A stretch of DNA of 64,000 nt from Microbacterium allomyrinae (GTDB lineage: Bacteria; Actinomycetota; Actinomycetes; Actinomycetales; Microbacteriaceae): the NCBI RefSeq assembly GCF_020682705.1, contig NZ_JAGTTN010000003.1, forward strand, positions 62,001-126,000. Direction: 5' to 3'. Each line of letters starts with the position of its first letter. The stretch's first letter is position 1. The translations under genes were made by a program, and so were the position numbers. Shown piece after piece: positions 8,246 through 16,649 of the stretch. The notes below the pieces were generated by a model, which was not told the origin of the DNA, did not search any database, and saw only the letters and a program-made list of their open reading frames with translations.

Positions 8246-8982
8246 CCGCTCCGGCGATCCGCGTACTGCTCGTCGACGACCACGCCGTGATGCGCGCAGG
8301 GTTTCGCATGATTCTGGAATCGGCGGATGACATCGTCGTCGTGGGCGAGGCCGCGACCGGCATCGACGCGGTGGCGGCGGCATCCGCTCTCCGCCCCGAC
8401 GTGGTGTGCATGGACGTCCAGATGCCCGACATGGACGGGCTCGAGGCCACGCGGCGCATCGTCGCCGATCCCGAGGTCGACGCCGCGGTCGTGGTCGTCA
8501 CCACCTTCGACCGCGACGACTACCTGTTCGACGCGCTTGCGGCCGGTGCGAGCGGATTCCTGCTCAAGAACGCCGGGCCGGAAGAGCTCATGAACGCGGT
8601 CCGCGTGGCCGCCGCAGGCGATGCGCTGCTCGCCCCCGAGGTCACGCGACGCGTGATCGCACGCTTCGCGGCGACGCCGCATCAGAACTCCACGGAGCCC
8701 GCAGCTCCGAACCCACCAGGCGCCCGGACGACGCACTCGAGCGTTCTATCCGTGGAGTTTCGCGGACCGCGCACCGGCGCCGCGCCGGCCGCGGAGCTCA
8801 CCGAACGCGAAGCCGAGGTGCTGCAGCTCATCGCGCAGGCGATGAGCAATGCCGAGATCGCCCAGCGCCTCTACATCGGCGAGGCCACCGTGAAGACGCA
8901 CGTGTCGAACGTGCTGCAGAAGCTCGGCGCGCGCGACCGCGTCGCGGCCGTCGTCTACGCGCACCGCCACGGCATCGCCTGA
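8242..8982 (+). CDS. NarL/LuxR-type response regulator
   Basis: The 246-residue regulator has a receiver domain (L-L-V-D-D-H-A-V-M-R-A-G near residue 9, phosphoacceptor Asp58 in C-M-D-V-Q-M-P-D-M-D-G) and a C-terminal LuxR helix-turn-helix (L-T-E-R-E-A-E-V-L-Q-L-I-A, then V-K-T-H-V-S-N-V-L-Q-K-L). The linker of about 45 residues is longer and more Pro/Ser-rich than usual. It is translationally coupled (ATGA) to the kinase before it. Target genes are unknown; no linked exporter follows directly. Confidence 0.93.
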   Translation: MTAPAIRVLLVDDHAVMRAGFRMILESADDIVVVGEAATGIDAVAAASALRPDVVCMDVQMPDMDGLEATRRIVADPEVDAAVVVVTTFDRDDYLFDALAAGASGFLLKNAGPEELMNAVRVAAAGDALLAPEVTRRVIARFAATPHQNSTEPAAPNPPGARTTHSSVLSVEFRGPRTGAAPAAELTEREAEVLQLIAQAMSNAEIAQRLYIGEATVKTHVSNVLQKLGARDRVAAVVYAHRHGIA

Positions 8983-9005
8983 CACCCTCGCGCCGCCGGA
9001 ACGGA

Positions 9006-9052
9006 GGATGCCCCGGCCCCGGACCCCTGAAGGGCGACGGGCCGGGGCATCC
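9006..9052. terminator. Bidirectional hairpin terminator
   Basis: A perfect 14-base stem, GGATGCCCCGGCCC pairing with GGGCCGGGGCATCC, lies between the converging response regulator and FMN reductase genes. The loop holds a smaller CCCT/AGGG pair. The U-tract is weak, as is common at this GC content. Confidence 0.75.
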
Positions 9053-9067
9053 GGTCTCGAGAAGGCG

Positions 9068-9637
9068 TCAGGCCGCGACGGAGACGCGCGCGTAGCGGTC
9101 GACGAGGGCGCCGAAGGCCTCGAGGTAGCCGACGAGGAACTCTGCGGTCCGCTCATCGGTGACCTCGCCGGTCTCGGTGAACAGGCCCGGCGTGGACTGC
9201 ACGTAGCCCTCGGGCTGGCCGAGCGTCGGGGCGTTGTAGTGGCTGAGGATGGCCTTCAGGTGCTGCTGCGCGGCCGCCGTGGCGATGCCGCCGCCCGACG
9301 TGCCGATGACGGCGGTGGGCTTGCCGTTGAACGAGCCCTGACCCCACGGCCGAGCAGCCCAGTCGAGGGCGTTCTTGAGCACACCCGGAATCGAGCGGCT
9401 GTACTCGGGAGTCACGATGACGACCCCGTCGACGTCATCGATGGCCTGCTTGAAGTCGCGAGCGACCTGGGGATAGTCGGCATCGTGGTCGACGGAGTAG
9501 AACGGGAGGTCCTTGATCGGGATCTCGACGAGGGTCGTGCCCTCGGGAGCGAGACGCTCGAGGGCCTTGGCCAGCTGACGGTTGATCGAGGTCGACGAGA
9601 TGCTGCCGACGATGTAGCCGATGGTCCGATCGGACAT
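9068..9637 (-). CDS. NADPH-dependent FMN reductase family protein
   Basis: The 189-residue flavodoxin-like enzyme has the FMN phosphate loop I-V-G-S-I-S-S-T-S-I-N near residue 9, P-E-Y-S-R-S-I-P-G-V-L-K-N-A-L-D-W (about 76-92) and G-T-S-G-G-G near 112, as in NAD(P)H:quinone or chromate/azo reductases. It transfers electrons from NAD(P)H through FMN to quinones or xenobiotics. AAGGAG lies six bases before the ATG. The gene is alone; the 249-base gap upstream to the ABC operon holds short palindromes (including an overlapping ATGCAT/GCATGC run near 9698) but no clear operator. Confidence 0.9.
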   Translation of the reverse strand: MSDRTIGYIVGSISSTSINRQLAKALERLAPEGTTLVEIPIKDLPFYSVDHDADYPQVARDFKQAIDDVDGVVIVTPEYSRSIPGVLKNALDWAARPWGQGSFNGKPTAVIGTSGGGIATAAAQQHLKAILSHYNAPTLGQPEGYVQSTPGLFTETGEVTDERTAEFLVGYLEAFGALVDRYARVSVAA

Positions 9638-9826
9638 TTTGTTCTCCTTGAAAAGGCAAAGGCGTCCCCCGGTGGGGACCACCGTGGACGTTCCACATGC
9701 ATGCAAGCACATGAATCTGAGTTCTATTCCGTCGAATGCAATGTTCCGGTGTGTTACGCACTCCCCCTCTCGAAGGAGCGGGACGGTATCCCCCGCCGGA
9801 GGGAGGACGCGCGGCGCGGCGCTGCG

Positions 9827-9832
9827 TAGCGT
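9827..9832 (+). promoter_or_regulatory. Candidate -10 of the ABC exporter operon
   Basis: TAGCGT, the commonest -10 hexamer seen in this window, lies about 55 bases before the ATG at 9887. Here, unlike at many neighbours, a GGAAGGAG ribosome site precedes the start, so the gene has a true leader. Confidence 0.4.
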
Positions 9833-9886
9833 GGGTCTCGACACACGGACTTCGCCGCACTCGACCGGCGGTGGGAAGGAGACACG

Positions 9887-10771
9887 ATGCTGCAGCTCAG
9901 CGGTATCACCAAGAGCTACGGAGGCAGGCGCGTCCTCGACGAGGTGGCGTTCGACGTCCGCCCCGGCCGGCTCACCGGCTTCGTCGGCGGCAACGGTGCC
10001 GGCAAGACCACGACGATGCGCATCGTGCTCGGCGTGCTCGCGAAGGATGCGGGCTCGGTGACTCTCGACGGCGTCGAGGTGACGGCATCCGATCGTCGCC
10101 GCTTCGGCTACATGCCCGAGGAGCGGGGCCTCTACCCGAAGATGAAGGTGCACGAGCACATCGTGTATCTGGCCCGTCTGCACGGATTCTCGAAGGCGGA
10201 TGCCGCGACCCGCGCCACCGCACTGCTCGAGCGTCTCGGACTCGGCGAGCGCCTCGGCGACAACGTCGAGACGCTGTCGCTCGGCAACCAGCAGCGCGCG
10301 CAGATCGCCGCCGCCCTCGTGCACGACCCGCAGGTGCTGATCCTCGACGAGCCGTTCTCGGGCCTGGACCCGCTGGCGGTCGACGTCGTCGCCGGCGTGC
10401 TGCAGGAGCGCGCCGCGGCCGGTGCCGCCGTGCTGTTCTCGTCGCACCAGCTCGACGTGGTCGAGCGCCTGTGCGATGACCTCGTCATCATCGCCGGCGG
10501 CACGATCCGCGCCGCCGGCCCCCGCGACGCGCTCCGCGCCCAGCACTCCACGCGCCGCTTCGAGCTCGTCTCGGCGAGCGATGCGGGCTGGCTCCGGTCC
10601 GAGCCCGGCGTCGAGGTGCTCGACTTCGACGGCGGGTACGCCGTCTTCGATGCCGACAGCGACGAGACGGCCCAGCGAGTGCTGCGCCGCGCGGTCGCGC
10701 AGGGCGACGTCGCAAGCTTCGCGCCGCAGCATCCCACCCTCGCGCAGATCTTCAAGGAGGTCATCCAGTGA
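9887..10771 (+). CDS. ABC transporter ATP-binding protein (NatA-like)
   Basis: The 294-residue ATPase has Walker A G-G-N-G-A-G-K-T-T (about residues 36-44), a variant signature L-S-L-G-N-Q-Q-R-A-Q, Walker B V-L-I-L-D-E-P-F-S-G-L-D-P and the switch His in F-S-S-H-Q-L-D. A C-terminal region of about 80 residues (DUF4162-like) is typical of NatA-type exporters. It pairs with the permease whose GTG overlaps its TGA. GGAAGGAG precedes the start. It probably powers export of ions, drugs or lipids; the substrate is unknown. Confidence 0.93.
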   Translation: MLQLSGITKSYGGRRVLDEVAFDVRPGRLTGFVGGNGAGKTTTMRIVLGVLAKDAGSVTLDGVEVTASDRRRFGYMPEERGLYPKMKVHEHIVYLARLHGFSKADAATRATALLERLGLGERLGDNVETLSLGNQQRAQIAAALVHDPQVLILDEPFSGLDPLAVDVVAGVLQERAAAGAAVLFSSHQLDVVERLCDDLVIIAGGTIRAAGPRDALRAQHSTRRFELVSASDAGWLRSEPGVEVLDFDGGYAVFDADSDETAQRVLRRAVAQGDVASFAPQHPTLAQIFKEVIQ

Positions 10772-11865
10772 GCACCACCGACACCCGCGGCCTGACATCC
10801 CTGCAGGGGATCTGGCTCGTCGCCGAGCGCGAGATCGGCTCGAAGCTGCGCAGCAAGGCCTTCGTCATCTCGACGGCGATCCTGCTGCTCGGCGCGCTCG
10901 TCCTGGTCATCTGGGGCGGCTTCGCGGCGGCGAACGCCGGCGGCACGCCCGTCGCCGTCACCCCGGACGCGTCGCAGTACGTGGCGGACGCGCAGGGCCT
11001 CGAGGTGACCGACGTCGCCGACCGCGCCGAGGCCGAGGAGCTCGTGAAGAGCGGTGACGTCGATGCCGCCGTGGTGGGCGACCCGTCGTCCCCCCTCGGT
11101 TTCGCGGTCATCGCCGATACGAGCGTCCCGACGCAGCTGCTGCTGCAGCTCGCGCAGACGCCGACGGTCGAGCTGCTCGATCCCGAAGAGGGCAATGCCG
11201 CGCTCGGGTACATCGCAGCCATCGGATTCGGCGTGGTGTTCCTGTTCGCCGCCTCCATGTTCGGCGGCACGATCGCCCAGAGCGTCGTGGAGGAGAAGCA
11301 GACTCGCGTGGTCGAGCTGCTCATCTCGGCGATCCCGGTGCGGTCGCTGCTGGCCGGCAAGGTGATCGGCAACACGATCCTCGCGATGGCCCAGATCCTC
11401 CTCCTGGCGGCGATCGCGATCGTGGGACTCACGGTCACCGATCAGACCGCGCTGCTGCAGGGGCTGGGCGGGCCGATCGCCTGGTTCGCGGTCTTCTTCT
11501 TCTTCGGCTTCATCCTGCTCGCATCGCTCTTCGCGGCGGCGGCATCGATGGTGTCCCGTCAGGAGGACATCGGCTCGACCACGACGCCGCTCACGATGCT
11601 CATCATGGCGCCGTACTTCCTGGTGATCTTCTTCTTCGACAACCCGCTGGTGCTCGGCATCATGTCGTACGTGCCGTTCTCGGCGCCCGTCGGCATGCCG
11701 ATGCGCCTGTTCCTCGGGACGGCGCAGTGGTGGGAGCCCCTCGTGTCGCTCGCGATCCTCATCGCCACCTGCATCGCGGCGATCCTCATCGGCGCCCGCA
11801 TCTACGAGAACTCGCTGCTGCGCATGGGCGGCCGCGTCAAGCTCTCGGAGGCCCTTGCGGGCTGA
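10768..11865 (+). CDS. ABC-2 type permease (NatB-like)
   Basis: The 365-residue permease has one N-terminal membrane helix (about residues 32-55), a large outside domain, then about five helices from residue 145 on, as in the NatB/ABC2_membrane_3 family. The motif E-E-K-Q-T-R-V-V-E-L-L-I-S near residue 175 is characteristic of NatB-like proteins. It starts at a GTG overlapping the ATPase stop, so the two subunits are co-translated. A strong GC hairpin follows at 11881-11928. Confidence 0.92.
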   Translation: MSTTDTRGLTSLQGIWLVAEREIGSKLRSKAFVISTAILLLGALVLVIWGGFAAANAGGTPVAVTPDASQYVADAQGLEVTDVADRAEAEELVKSGDVDAAVVGDPSSPLGFAVIADTSVPTQLLLQLAQTPTVELLDPEEGNAALGYIAAIGFGVVFLFAASMFGGTIAQSVVEEKQTRVVELLISAIPVRSLLAGKVIGNTILAMAQILLLAAIAIVGLTVTDQTALLQGLGGPIAWFAVFFFFGFILLASLFAAAASMVSRQEDIGSTTTPLTMLIMAPYFLVIFFFDNPLVLGIMSYVPFSAPVGMPMRLFLGTAQWWEPLVSLAILIATCIAAILIGARIYENSLLRMGGRVKLSEALAG

Positions 11866-11880
11866 GGCCCTCCACCGGCC

Positions 11881-11928
11881 GACGGATGCCCCGCCCCTCC
11901 GCTTCGGCGGCGGGGCGGGGCATCCGTC
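11881..11928. terminator. Strong hairpin terminator with TTCG tetraloop
   Basis: A perfect 17-base stem (GACGGATGCCCCGCCCC with its complement at 11912-11928) is topped by an inner CCGC-TTCG-GCGG hairpin. It lies just after the ABC permease stop. The outer arm again begins with CGGATGCC, as in most terminators of this window. Confidence 0.8.
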
Positions 11929-11993
11929 GCCTCAAAGGGCGTCTCGTCTGCTTCCATTGCTCAACACGGGCGCCCGCGGCGCTTCCCCTCGTT

Positions 11994-12069
11994 CACTTCA
12001 TGTGCTCTCGCCGAGACGACACGTTCTGCGCGCACCCGACGTGTGATGTCGGCGAGAGCACATGAAGTG
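11994..12069. repeat. Long perfect inverted repeat, 21-base arms
   Basis: The left arm (11994-12014) and right arm (12049-12069) are exact reverse complements over 21 bases, centred on the shared core CATGTGCTCTCGCCGA. The 34-base interval contains a second inverted repeat ACACGT/ACGTGT (12019-12024 and 12039-12044), so the whole folds as a two-storey hairpin. It lies between the converging ABC permease and RraA-like genes, after a complete terminator, and its arms are richer in A+T than the surroundings. Confidence 0.75.
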
Positions 12070-12087
12070 CGCGCCCGACAGGCGGGT

Positions 12088-12555
12088 TCACCGCTCGACG
12101 AGCACCCCGTCGGCGTCGGCCCAGACGTGCCGGCCGGGCGCGAACACGACGCCCGCGATCGTGACGGGGACGTCGACCTCGCCGAGGCCGTCCTTGGCGC
12201 TCTTGCGCGGGTTCGAGCCGAGCGCCTTGACGCCCAACGGCAGCTCGGCGAGGGCGGCACGGTCGCGGATGGCGCCGTGCACGATGATCCCGGCCCAGCC
12301 GTTGCGCACAGCGGATGCCGCGATGAGGTCGCCCACGAGCGCCGAGGCGAGCGATCCGCCGCCGTCGATGACGAGCACGGCGCCGTCGCCGGGTGCGGCG
12401 AGCACGGACTTCACGAGCGCGTTGTCCCGGTGGCATCGCACCGTTCGGATCGGGCCGTCGAACGCGACGCGACCCCCGAGATCGTGCAGCTGCAGCGCGA
12501 GCGAGTCGAGCTCGTCGCCGCGCTCGTCGTAGAGGTCTGCTGTGGCGGTGGTCAT
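12088..12555 (-). CDS. rraA: RraA family protein (RNase E regulator / HMG aldolase-like)
   Basis: The 155-residue protein has the RraA-fold motifs V-I-D-G-G-G-S-L-A-S-A-L-V-G-D-L-I-A (about residues 64-81) and N-G-W-A-G-I-I-V-H-G-A-I-R-D (about 88-101), ending in the D-V-P-V-T-I-A-G-V segment. In E. coli RraA binds RNase E; in other bacteria relatives are class II aldolases acting on HMG or CHA. The conserved G-x20-R-D pattern fits both, so the role is open. TAACCT (12568 to 12563) is seven bases before the ATG: probably leaderless. Confidence 0.85.
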   Translation of the reverse strand: MTTATADLYDERGDELDSLALQLHDLGGRVAFDGPIRTVRCHRDNALVKSVLAAPGDGAVLVIDGGGSLASALVGDLIAASAVRNGWAGIIVHGAIRDRAALAELPLGVKALGSNPRKSAKDGLGEVDVPVTIAGVVFAPGRHVWADADGVLVER

Positions 12556-12722
12556 GAAGGCGAGGTTATCCGGGCGGGCGCGGGCCCCGGCATCCGCTGA
12601 CCGAAGAAGTTCGCCGTCTCTTCCGCCGCGCAGAACAGCGCCCACGTGGCCCCGAACGGTCGCATCGGGCGATCTACGCGCCCGATTGCGGCAAACGAAC
12701 GTACGACGAAAGGGATGCCCCG

Positions 12723-13268
12723 TCACGCGGTCGCGGGCGTCGCCGGCGGGTTGTCGTCGGGGTGCAGCGCGGCGAACAGCGAGTACGTGTCGCCGTCGGG
12801 ATCGGGCCCGCGGTCCTTGAAGTCCTGGAAGAGGTCGTAGAGCCGCTGCTCGAGCTCGGCCTTGTGCGCGGCGTTCAGCTTGAGCCCCATCCACGTGACG
12901 TCGAGGTCCTCGTCGGCGACCCCTTCGATCTGCTGCAGGAACGTCTCGACCAGCACGGGCGATCCGCCCGGCATCGAGGTGCGCCACGAGAGGCCGGTCG
13001 CACGGTACGGCACCTCGCGGGCGCCCTGCGCGCCCGCGCGGGCCGGTTCGGCGACGAGGTAGCCGGTCTGCACGAGAGTGCGCACGTGGTGCAGCATCGT
13101 GCCGGGGTTGACCGAGAGCAGGCCCGCGAGCTCCTTGTTGGTGCGCGACTCGAAGGCGCACAGGCGCAGCACCCGCAGCCGAAGCGGCGAGCTCAGCGCG
13201 CGCATCCGCGCCTCCGCCTCGGGATCCCCCTGACGAAGCTCGATGCGCTCCTCGCGGTGTTCGACCAC
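12723..13268 (-). CDS. ArsR-like winged-helix regulator
   Basis: The 181-residue protein has an ArsR/DUF4097-region-like winged helix at about residues 18-90: M-R-A-L-S-S-P-L-R-L-R-V-L-R-L, T-N-K-E-L-A-G-L-L-S-V-N, G-T-M-L-H-H-V-R-T-L recognition helix. The rest is acidic and may bind an effector. A GTG at 13268 is chosen because TTGAGA (13303 to 13298), 17 bases, then TACGCT (13280 to 13275) form a promoter whose transcript would start at or just before this codon; starting at 13334 would place the start inside the operator region. It is divergent from the MFS gene and most likely represses both. Confidence 0.85.
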   Translation of the reverse strand: MVEHREERIELRQGDPEAEARMRALSSPLRLRVLRLCAFESRTNKELAGLLSVNPGTMLHHVRTLVQTGYLVAEPARAGAQGAREVPYRATGLSWRTSMPGGSPVLVETFLQQIEGVADEDLDVTWMGLKLNAAHKAELEQRLYDLFQDFKDRGPDPDGDTYSLFAALHPDDNPPATPATA

Positions 13269-13280
13269 GAGGCCAGCGTA

Positions 13281-13312
13281 CGTCACTGATTGACAGTTCT
13301 CAATCAGTGACG
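13281..13312. promoter_or_regulatory. Operator 1: 13-base perfect inverted repeat
   Basis: CGTCACTGATTGA, six bases, then its exact complement TCAATCAGTGACG. It contains the -35 hexamers of both divergent promoters: TTGACA (13290-13295, rightward) and TTGAGA (13303 to 13298, leftward). A bound dimer would block both genes. Confidence 0.85.
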
Positions 13313-13316
13313 CACA

Positions 13317-13338
13317 CTGATTGACATGTCCCAATCAG
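13317..13338. promoter_or_regulatory. Operator 2 overlapping the MFS start codon
   Basis: CTGATTGA, six bases, CCAATCAG repeats the geometry of operator 1 with one mismatch. Its centre is 31 bases, about three helical turns, from that of operator 1, so two dimers would bind on one face. The ATG of the MFS gene (13326) lies inside it, implying a leaderless message. Confidence 0.8.
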
Positions 13339-14717
13339 ATGAGCCGTCGACGGTCGGCGACGTCGACCCCGGCGTGCTCGCCGAGGCGAGGGCCGAGGCC
13401 CGGCCCCCGCGCCCGGAGGCACCGGATGTCCTGCCCGCGGAGCCTGGCAGGGACACGCGAAAGGGATCGCTCTGGCGCGACCGCAACTTCATGACGATGT
13501 GGAGCGGACAGGCGCTGAGCCAGTTCGGCGCGCAGATCACCGAGCTTGCGATCCCCGTGCTCGCGGTGCTGATGCTGAACGCGACGGAGTGGGAGGTCGG
13601 CGTGCTCGGCGCGGCGCAGGTCGCCGCATTCCTCGTCGTCGGCCTTCCCGCGGGCGCCTGGATCGACCGGATGCGCAAGCGCCACGTCATGATCTGGGCC
13701 GATGCGGTGCGCGCCGTCGCTCTCGCATCCCTGCCGGTGCTCGCCCTTCTCGGCGTGCTCGAGATCTGGCACTTGATCGCCGTGGCGCTCGTCATGGGCA
13801 TCGCCACCGTCTTCTTCGACGTGTCGAATCAGAGCATCATCCCCTCGCTCGTGCGCACGAACCAGATCGCCGAGGCGAACGGAAAGCTGCAGTCGACCGA
13901 GCATCTCGCAGGCCTCGCAGGCCCGGCGTTCGGGGGGTGGCTCGTCGGTATACTCGCCGCCCCCGCCGCCATCCTCATCACGGTCGGCACCTACGTCGCG
14001 TCGCTCATCGCGCTCCTCTTCACCCGCGATCACGAGCAGCTGCGCGCCCCCGAGGATCACAAGCCGCTCGTCCACGAGATCGGCGAAGGTCTGCGGTGGG
14101 TGTTCGGAAACCCGTTGCTGCGGCGCATCGTCGGCACGACCGGCACGGCGAACTTCTTCGGCACGATCGCCACGACGCTGCTGCCGATCTTCGTGCTCCG
14201 CGAGCTCGGTCTCACGCCGGCGATGCTCGGCGTCGTGCTCTCGCTGGGCGCGGTCGGCGGACTCGTCGGTGCGATCGCCACGCCCCGCATCGTGGCGCGG
14301 CTGGGTGAGGCGCGCGCCATCCCGATCAGCGCCATCGCGTTCTGCATCGCGCCGTTCTTCCTGCCTGCGGTCTCGCTGGTGCCCTCGCTCGCCTTCCCCC
14401 TGCTCGTGATCCAGGGGTTCGTGATGAGCTTCACGATCCTGCTCTACAACATCACGCAGGTCACGTTCCGCCAGCGGATCACCCCGCCGCGTCTGCTCGG
14501 GCGGATGAACGCGTCGGTGCGATTCGTGGTGTGGGGCGTCATGCCGATCGCCGCACTCCTCGCGGGCGCGCTCGGCACCTGGATCGGGACGGTGCCGACG
14601 ATCTGGATCGCCGCGACCGGAGAGCTGCTCGCCTGCCTGTTCGTGGTCATCGGCCCGTTCTGGGGCATGCGCGAGTTGCCGGAGGCGCACGAGGAGCACA
14701 CCTCCCGCGGGATCTGA
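13326..14717 (+). CDS. MFS transporter, probable exporter
   Basis: The 463-residue protein has a hydrophilic N-terminal tail of about 45 residues, then twelve predicted helices with the MFS loop A-G-A-W-I-D-R-M-R-K-R-H between helices 2 and 3 and F-D-V-S-N-Q-S-I-I-P-S-L-V after helix 4, as in MFS_3 (MefA/enterobactin exporter-like) proteins. CACACT at 13313-13318 is seven bases before the ATG. Position next to an ArsR-like repressor with shared operators suggests an inducible efflux pump; the inducer is unknown. Confidence 0.9.
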   Translation: MSQSDEPSTVGDVDPGVLAEARAEARPPRPEAPDVLPAEPGRDTRKGSLWRDRNFMTMWSGQALSQFGAQITELAIPVLAVLMLNATEWEVGVLGAAQVAAFLVVGLPAGAWIDRMRKRHVMIWADAVRAVALASLPVLALLGVLEIWHLIAVALVMGIATVFFDVSNQSIIPSLVRTNQIAEANGKLQSTEHLAGLAGPAFGGWLVGILAAPAAILITVGTYVASLIALLFTRDHEQLRAPEDHKPLVHEIGEGLRWVFGNPLLRRIVGTTGTANFFGTIATTLLPIFVLRELGLTPAMLGVVLSLGAVGGLVGAIATPRIVARLGEARAIPISAIAFCIAPFFLPAVSLVPSLAFPLLVIQGFVMSFTILLYNITQVTFRQRITPPRLLGRMNASVRFVVWGVMPIAALLAGALGTWIGTVPTIWIAATGELLACLFVVIGPFWGMRELPEAHEEHTSRGI

Positions 14718-14790
14718 CCGCAGGCGGACCGGCCACATCGGATCGCGCAACCCCTGCCGCTCCAGGGCTCCGTCGTGCTTATGTTGCTCC

Positions 14791-15948
14791 ATGACGGCCC
14801 GCATCGTATCGATCGGCACCGCGGTGCCTCCGACGAAGATCCCGCAGGAACAGATCCGTGATCTCTTCGCGAGTCAGCCCCGCATCGATCGCCTCGCACG
14901 ACGCCGCATACACGCGGTGTTCGACGCCGCCTCCATCGAGTGCCGCCACACCGTGCTCACCGAGCTCGCCGCACCCGACGCGCCCCGAGAAGACGATGAT
15001 CTGGTCTTCGTGGACGCCTCGGGCACGCTGCTCTCGCCGCCGACCGGCGCACGCAACGCGCTCTACACACGTTTCGCTCCCGATCTCTCGGCCGATGCGG
15101 CACGCCGTGCGCTGACGGATGCCGCCGTCCCGGCATCCGCGATCACCCACGTCGTGACCGTCTCGTGCACCGGATTCTTCGCCCCCGGCCCGGACTACCG
15201 CCTCGTCCGCGACCTCGGCCTCGCGACCACCGTCGAGCGCTATCACCTCGGCTTCATCGGATGCGCCGCGGCTCTTCCGGCGCTGCGCCTGGCCGCCCGT
15301 ATCACTCACTCCCAGCCCGGCGCCGTCGTGCTCGTGGTGTGCGCGGAGCTGTGCACACTCCATGTGCGCTCGTCGACGGACCCGCAGCAGATCGTCGCCT
15401 CCTCCGTCTTCGCCGACGGCGCGGCCGCGGCCATCGTCACAGCGGAGACCGACGTCGGCCGGCCCGGCGGCCTCGACCTCGTGCGTTTCGGCACCGCGCT
15501 CACCGGCGAGGGCGAGAAGGACATGGTCTGGACGATCGGCGATCACGGATTCGAGATGGTTCTGTCGGCAGAGGTCCCGCGCATCATCGGACGCGAGATC
15601 CGCGGTGCCGTGGAGCGCTTCATCGGGGACGACGTCATGCCCGAGGTGTGGGCGGTGCACCCCGGCGGGCGAAGCGTGCTGGACCGCGTCGAGACGGGGC
15701 TGGAGCTTCCGGGCGAGGCGCTCGATGCCTCGCGCTCCGTGCTCCGCGACTTCGGCAACATGTCGAGCGCGACCATCCTGTTCATCCTGCGCGCGATGCT
15801 CGGTGATGACTCCATCGGGGACGGCGCGCGGATCGCGGGTCTCGCGTTCGGGCCGGGACTCACTGTCGAGTCGGCGCTGTTGACGAAGCGCGCGACGAGA
15901 GTGGCCGGCGGGGCCGAAGTGCTCGCGGTGCGACCGGTATCCGCGTGA
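14791..15948 (+). CDS. Type III polyketide synthase (chalcone/stilbene synthase family)
   Basis: The 385-residue enzyme has the thiolase-fold catalytic triad Cys126 (in V-S-C-T-G-F-F-A-P-G), His290 (A-V-H-P-G-G-R-S) and Asn323 (F-G-N-M-S-S-A-T), and the G-L-A-F-G-P-G-L-T-V-E loop near the end. Type III PKSs extend an acyl-CoA with malonyl-CoA and cyclise it to pyrones, resorcinols or phloroglucinols. The downstream methyltransferase and FAD monooxygenase overlap in one operon, similar in logic to srsABC of Streptomyces griseus, which makes phenolic lipids. TATGTT (14780-14785) is five bases before the ATG, with no ribosome site. Confidence 0.93.
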   Translation: MTARIVSIGTAVPPTKIPQEQIRDLFASQPRIDRLARRRIHAVFDAASIECRHTVLTELAAPDAPREDDDLVFVDASGTLLSPPTGARNALYTRFAPDLSADAARRALTDAAVPASAITHVVTVSCTGFFAPGPDYRLVRDLGLATTVERYHLGFIGCAAALPALRLAARITHSQPGAVVLVVCAELCTLHVRSSTDPQQIVASSVFADGAAAAIVTAETDVGRPGGLDLVRFGTALTGEGEKDMVWTIGDHGFEMVLSAEVPRIIGREIRGAVERFIGDDVMPEVWAVHPGGRSVLDRVETGLELPGEALDASRSVLRDFGNMSSATILFILRAMLGDDSIGDGARIAGLAFGPGLTVESALLTKRATRVAGGAEVLAVRPVSA

Positions 15949-16649
15949 GCCTCGCGATGCGCGACGACACCGTCGTCGAGCTCATGGATGACCCGGCCTG
16001 CGATCCCGACCGGCTGGCCGCCACGCTCCGCCGTTTCGGCGTGATCAACCGCCTGGTTTCGGGATGGGGCACGGTGTACCGCACGACGCTCGCGCCCCAC
16101 CTGGCGTCGCTGTCCCGCCCGGCACGCGTGCTCGACCTGGGCTCGGGAGGGGGCGACGTGCTGCTCCGTCTCGCGGCGCTGGCACGACGCGACGGCCTCG
16201 ACGTCCAGTGGACCGGCGCCGAGCCAGACCCGCGTGCGCACGCGGTCGCGGCGGAACGCCGGGCATCCGTCGAGGTGAGCTTTCGATGCGCGGATGCCGC
16301 CGCCCTCGTCGCCGAAGGAAGGACATACGACGCAGTGCTGTCGAACCACGTGCTGCATCATCTGGGTGAGGAGCTCGCGCCGTTCATGGCCGAGTCGCTC
16401 GCACTGTCGAGCGGCCTGGTGCTGCACGGCGACATCGAGCGCAGCCGGTTCGCGTACGGACTGTACGCCGTCGGCATCACCCCGTTCGCGCCGGGTACGT
16501 TCCTGCGGACCGACGGCCTGCGCTCGATCCGTCGCAGTTTCAGGCGCGCGGAACTCCAGGCCGTGCTCGATCGCTCCTCGTCCGGAGCGTGGTCGGTGCA
16601 GACGCCGGCGCCCTTCCGCCTGCTCGCCGTCAGCCGACGCAGTGGCTGA
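15945..16649 (+). CDS. Class I SAM-dependent methyltransferase
   Basis: The 234-residue enzyme has the SAM motif V-L-D-L-G-S-G-G-G-D (about residues 62-71), an acidic second strand end in G-A-E-P-D and N-H-V-L-H-H-L near residue 145. It starts at a GTG that overlaps the PKS stop (GTGA) and ends inside the monooxygenase gene, so the three are translationally linked. It most likely methylates the polyketide, on O or C, but it is a class I fold, not evidently the membrane ICMT type described for SrsB, so the exact reaction may differ. Confidence 0.88.
   Translation: MSLAMRDDTVVELMDDPACDPDRLAATLRRFGVINRLVSGWGTVYRTTLAPHLASLSRPARVLDLGSGGGDVLLRLAALARRDGLDVQWTGAEPDPRAHAVAAERRASVEVSFRCADAAALVAEGRTYDAVLSNHVLHHLGEELAPFMAESLALSSGLVLHGDIERSRFAYGLYAVGITPFAPGTFLRTDGLRSIRRSFRRAELQAVLDRSSSGAWSVQTPAPFRLLAVSRRSG

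Noticed and set aside
12723..13334. Longer form of the ArsR-like regulator starting at 13334
   Set aside because: The extra 22 codons run through both operators and the promoter, and give residues unlike the family.
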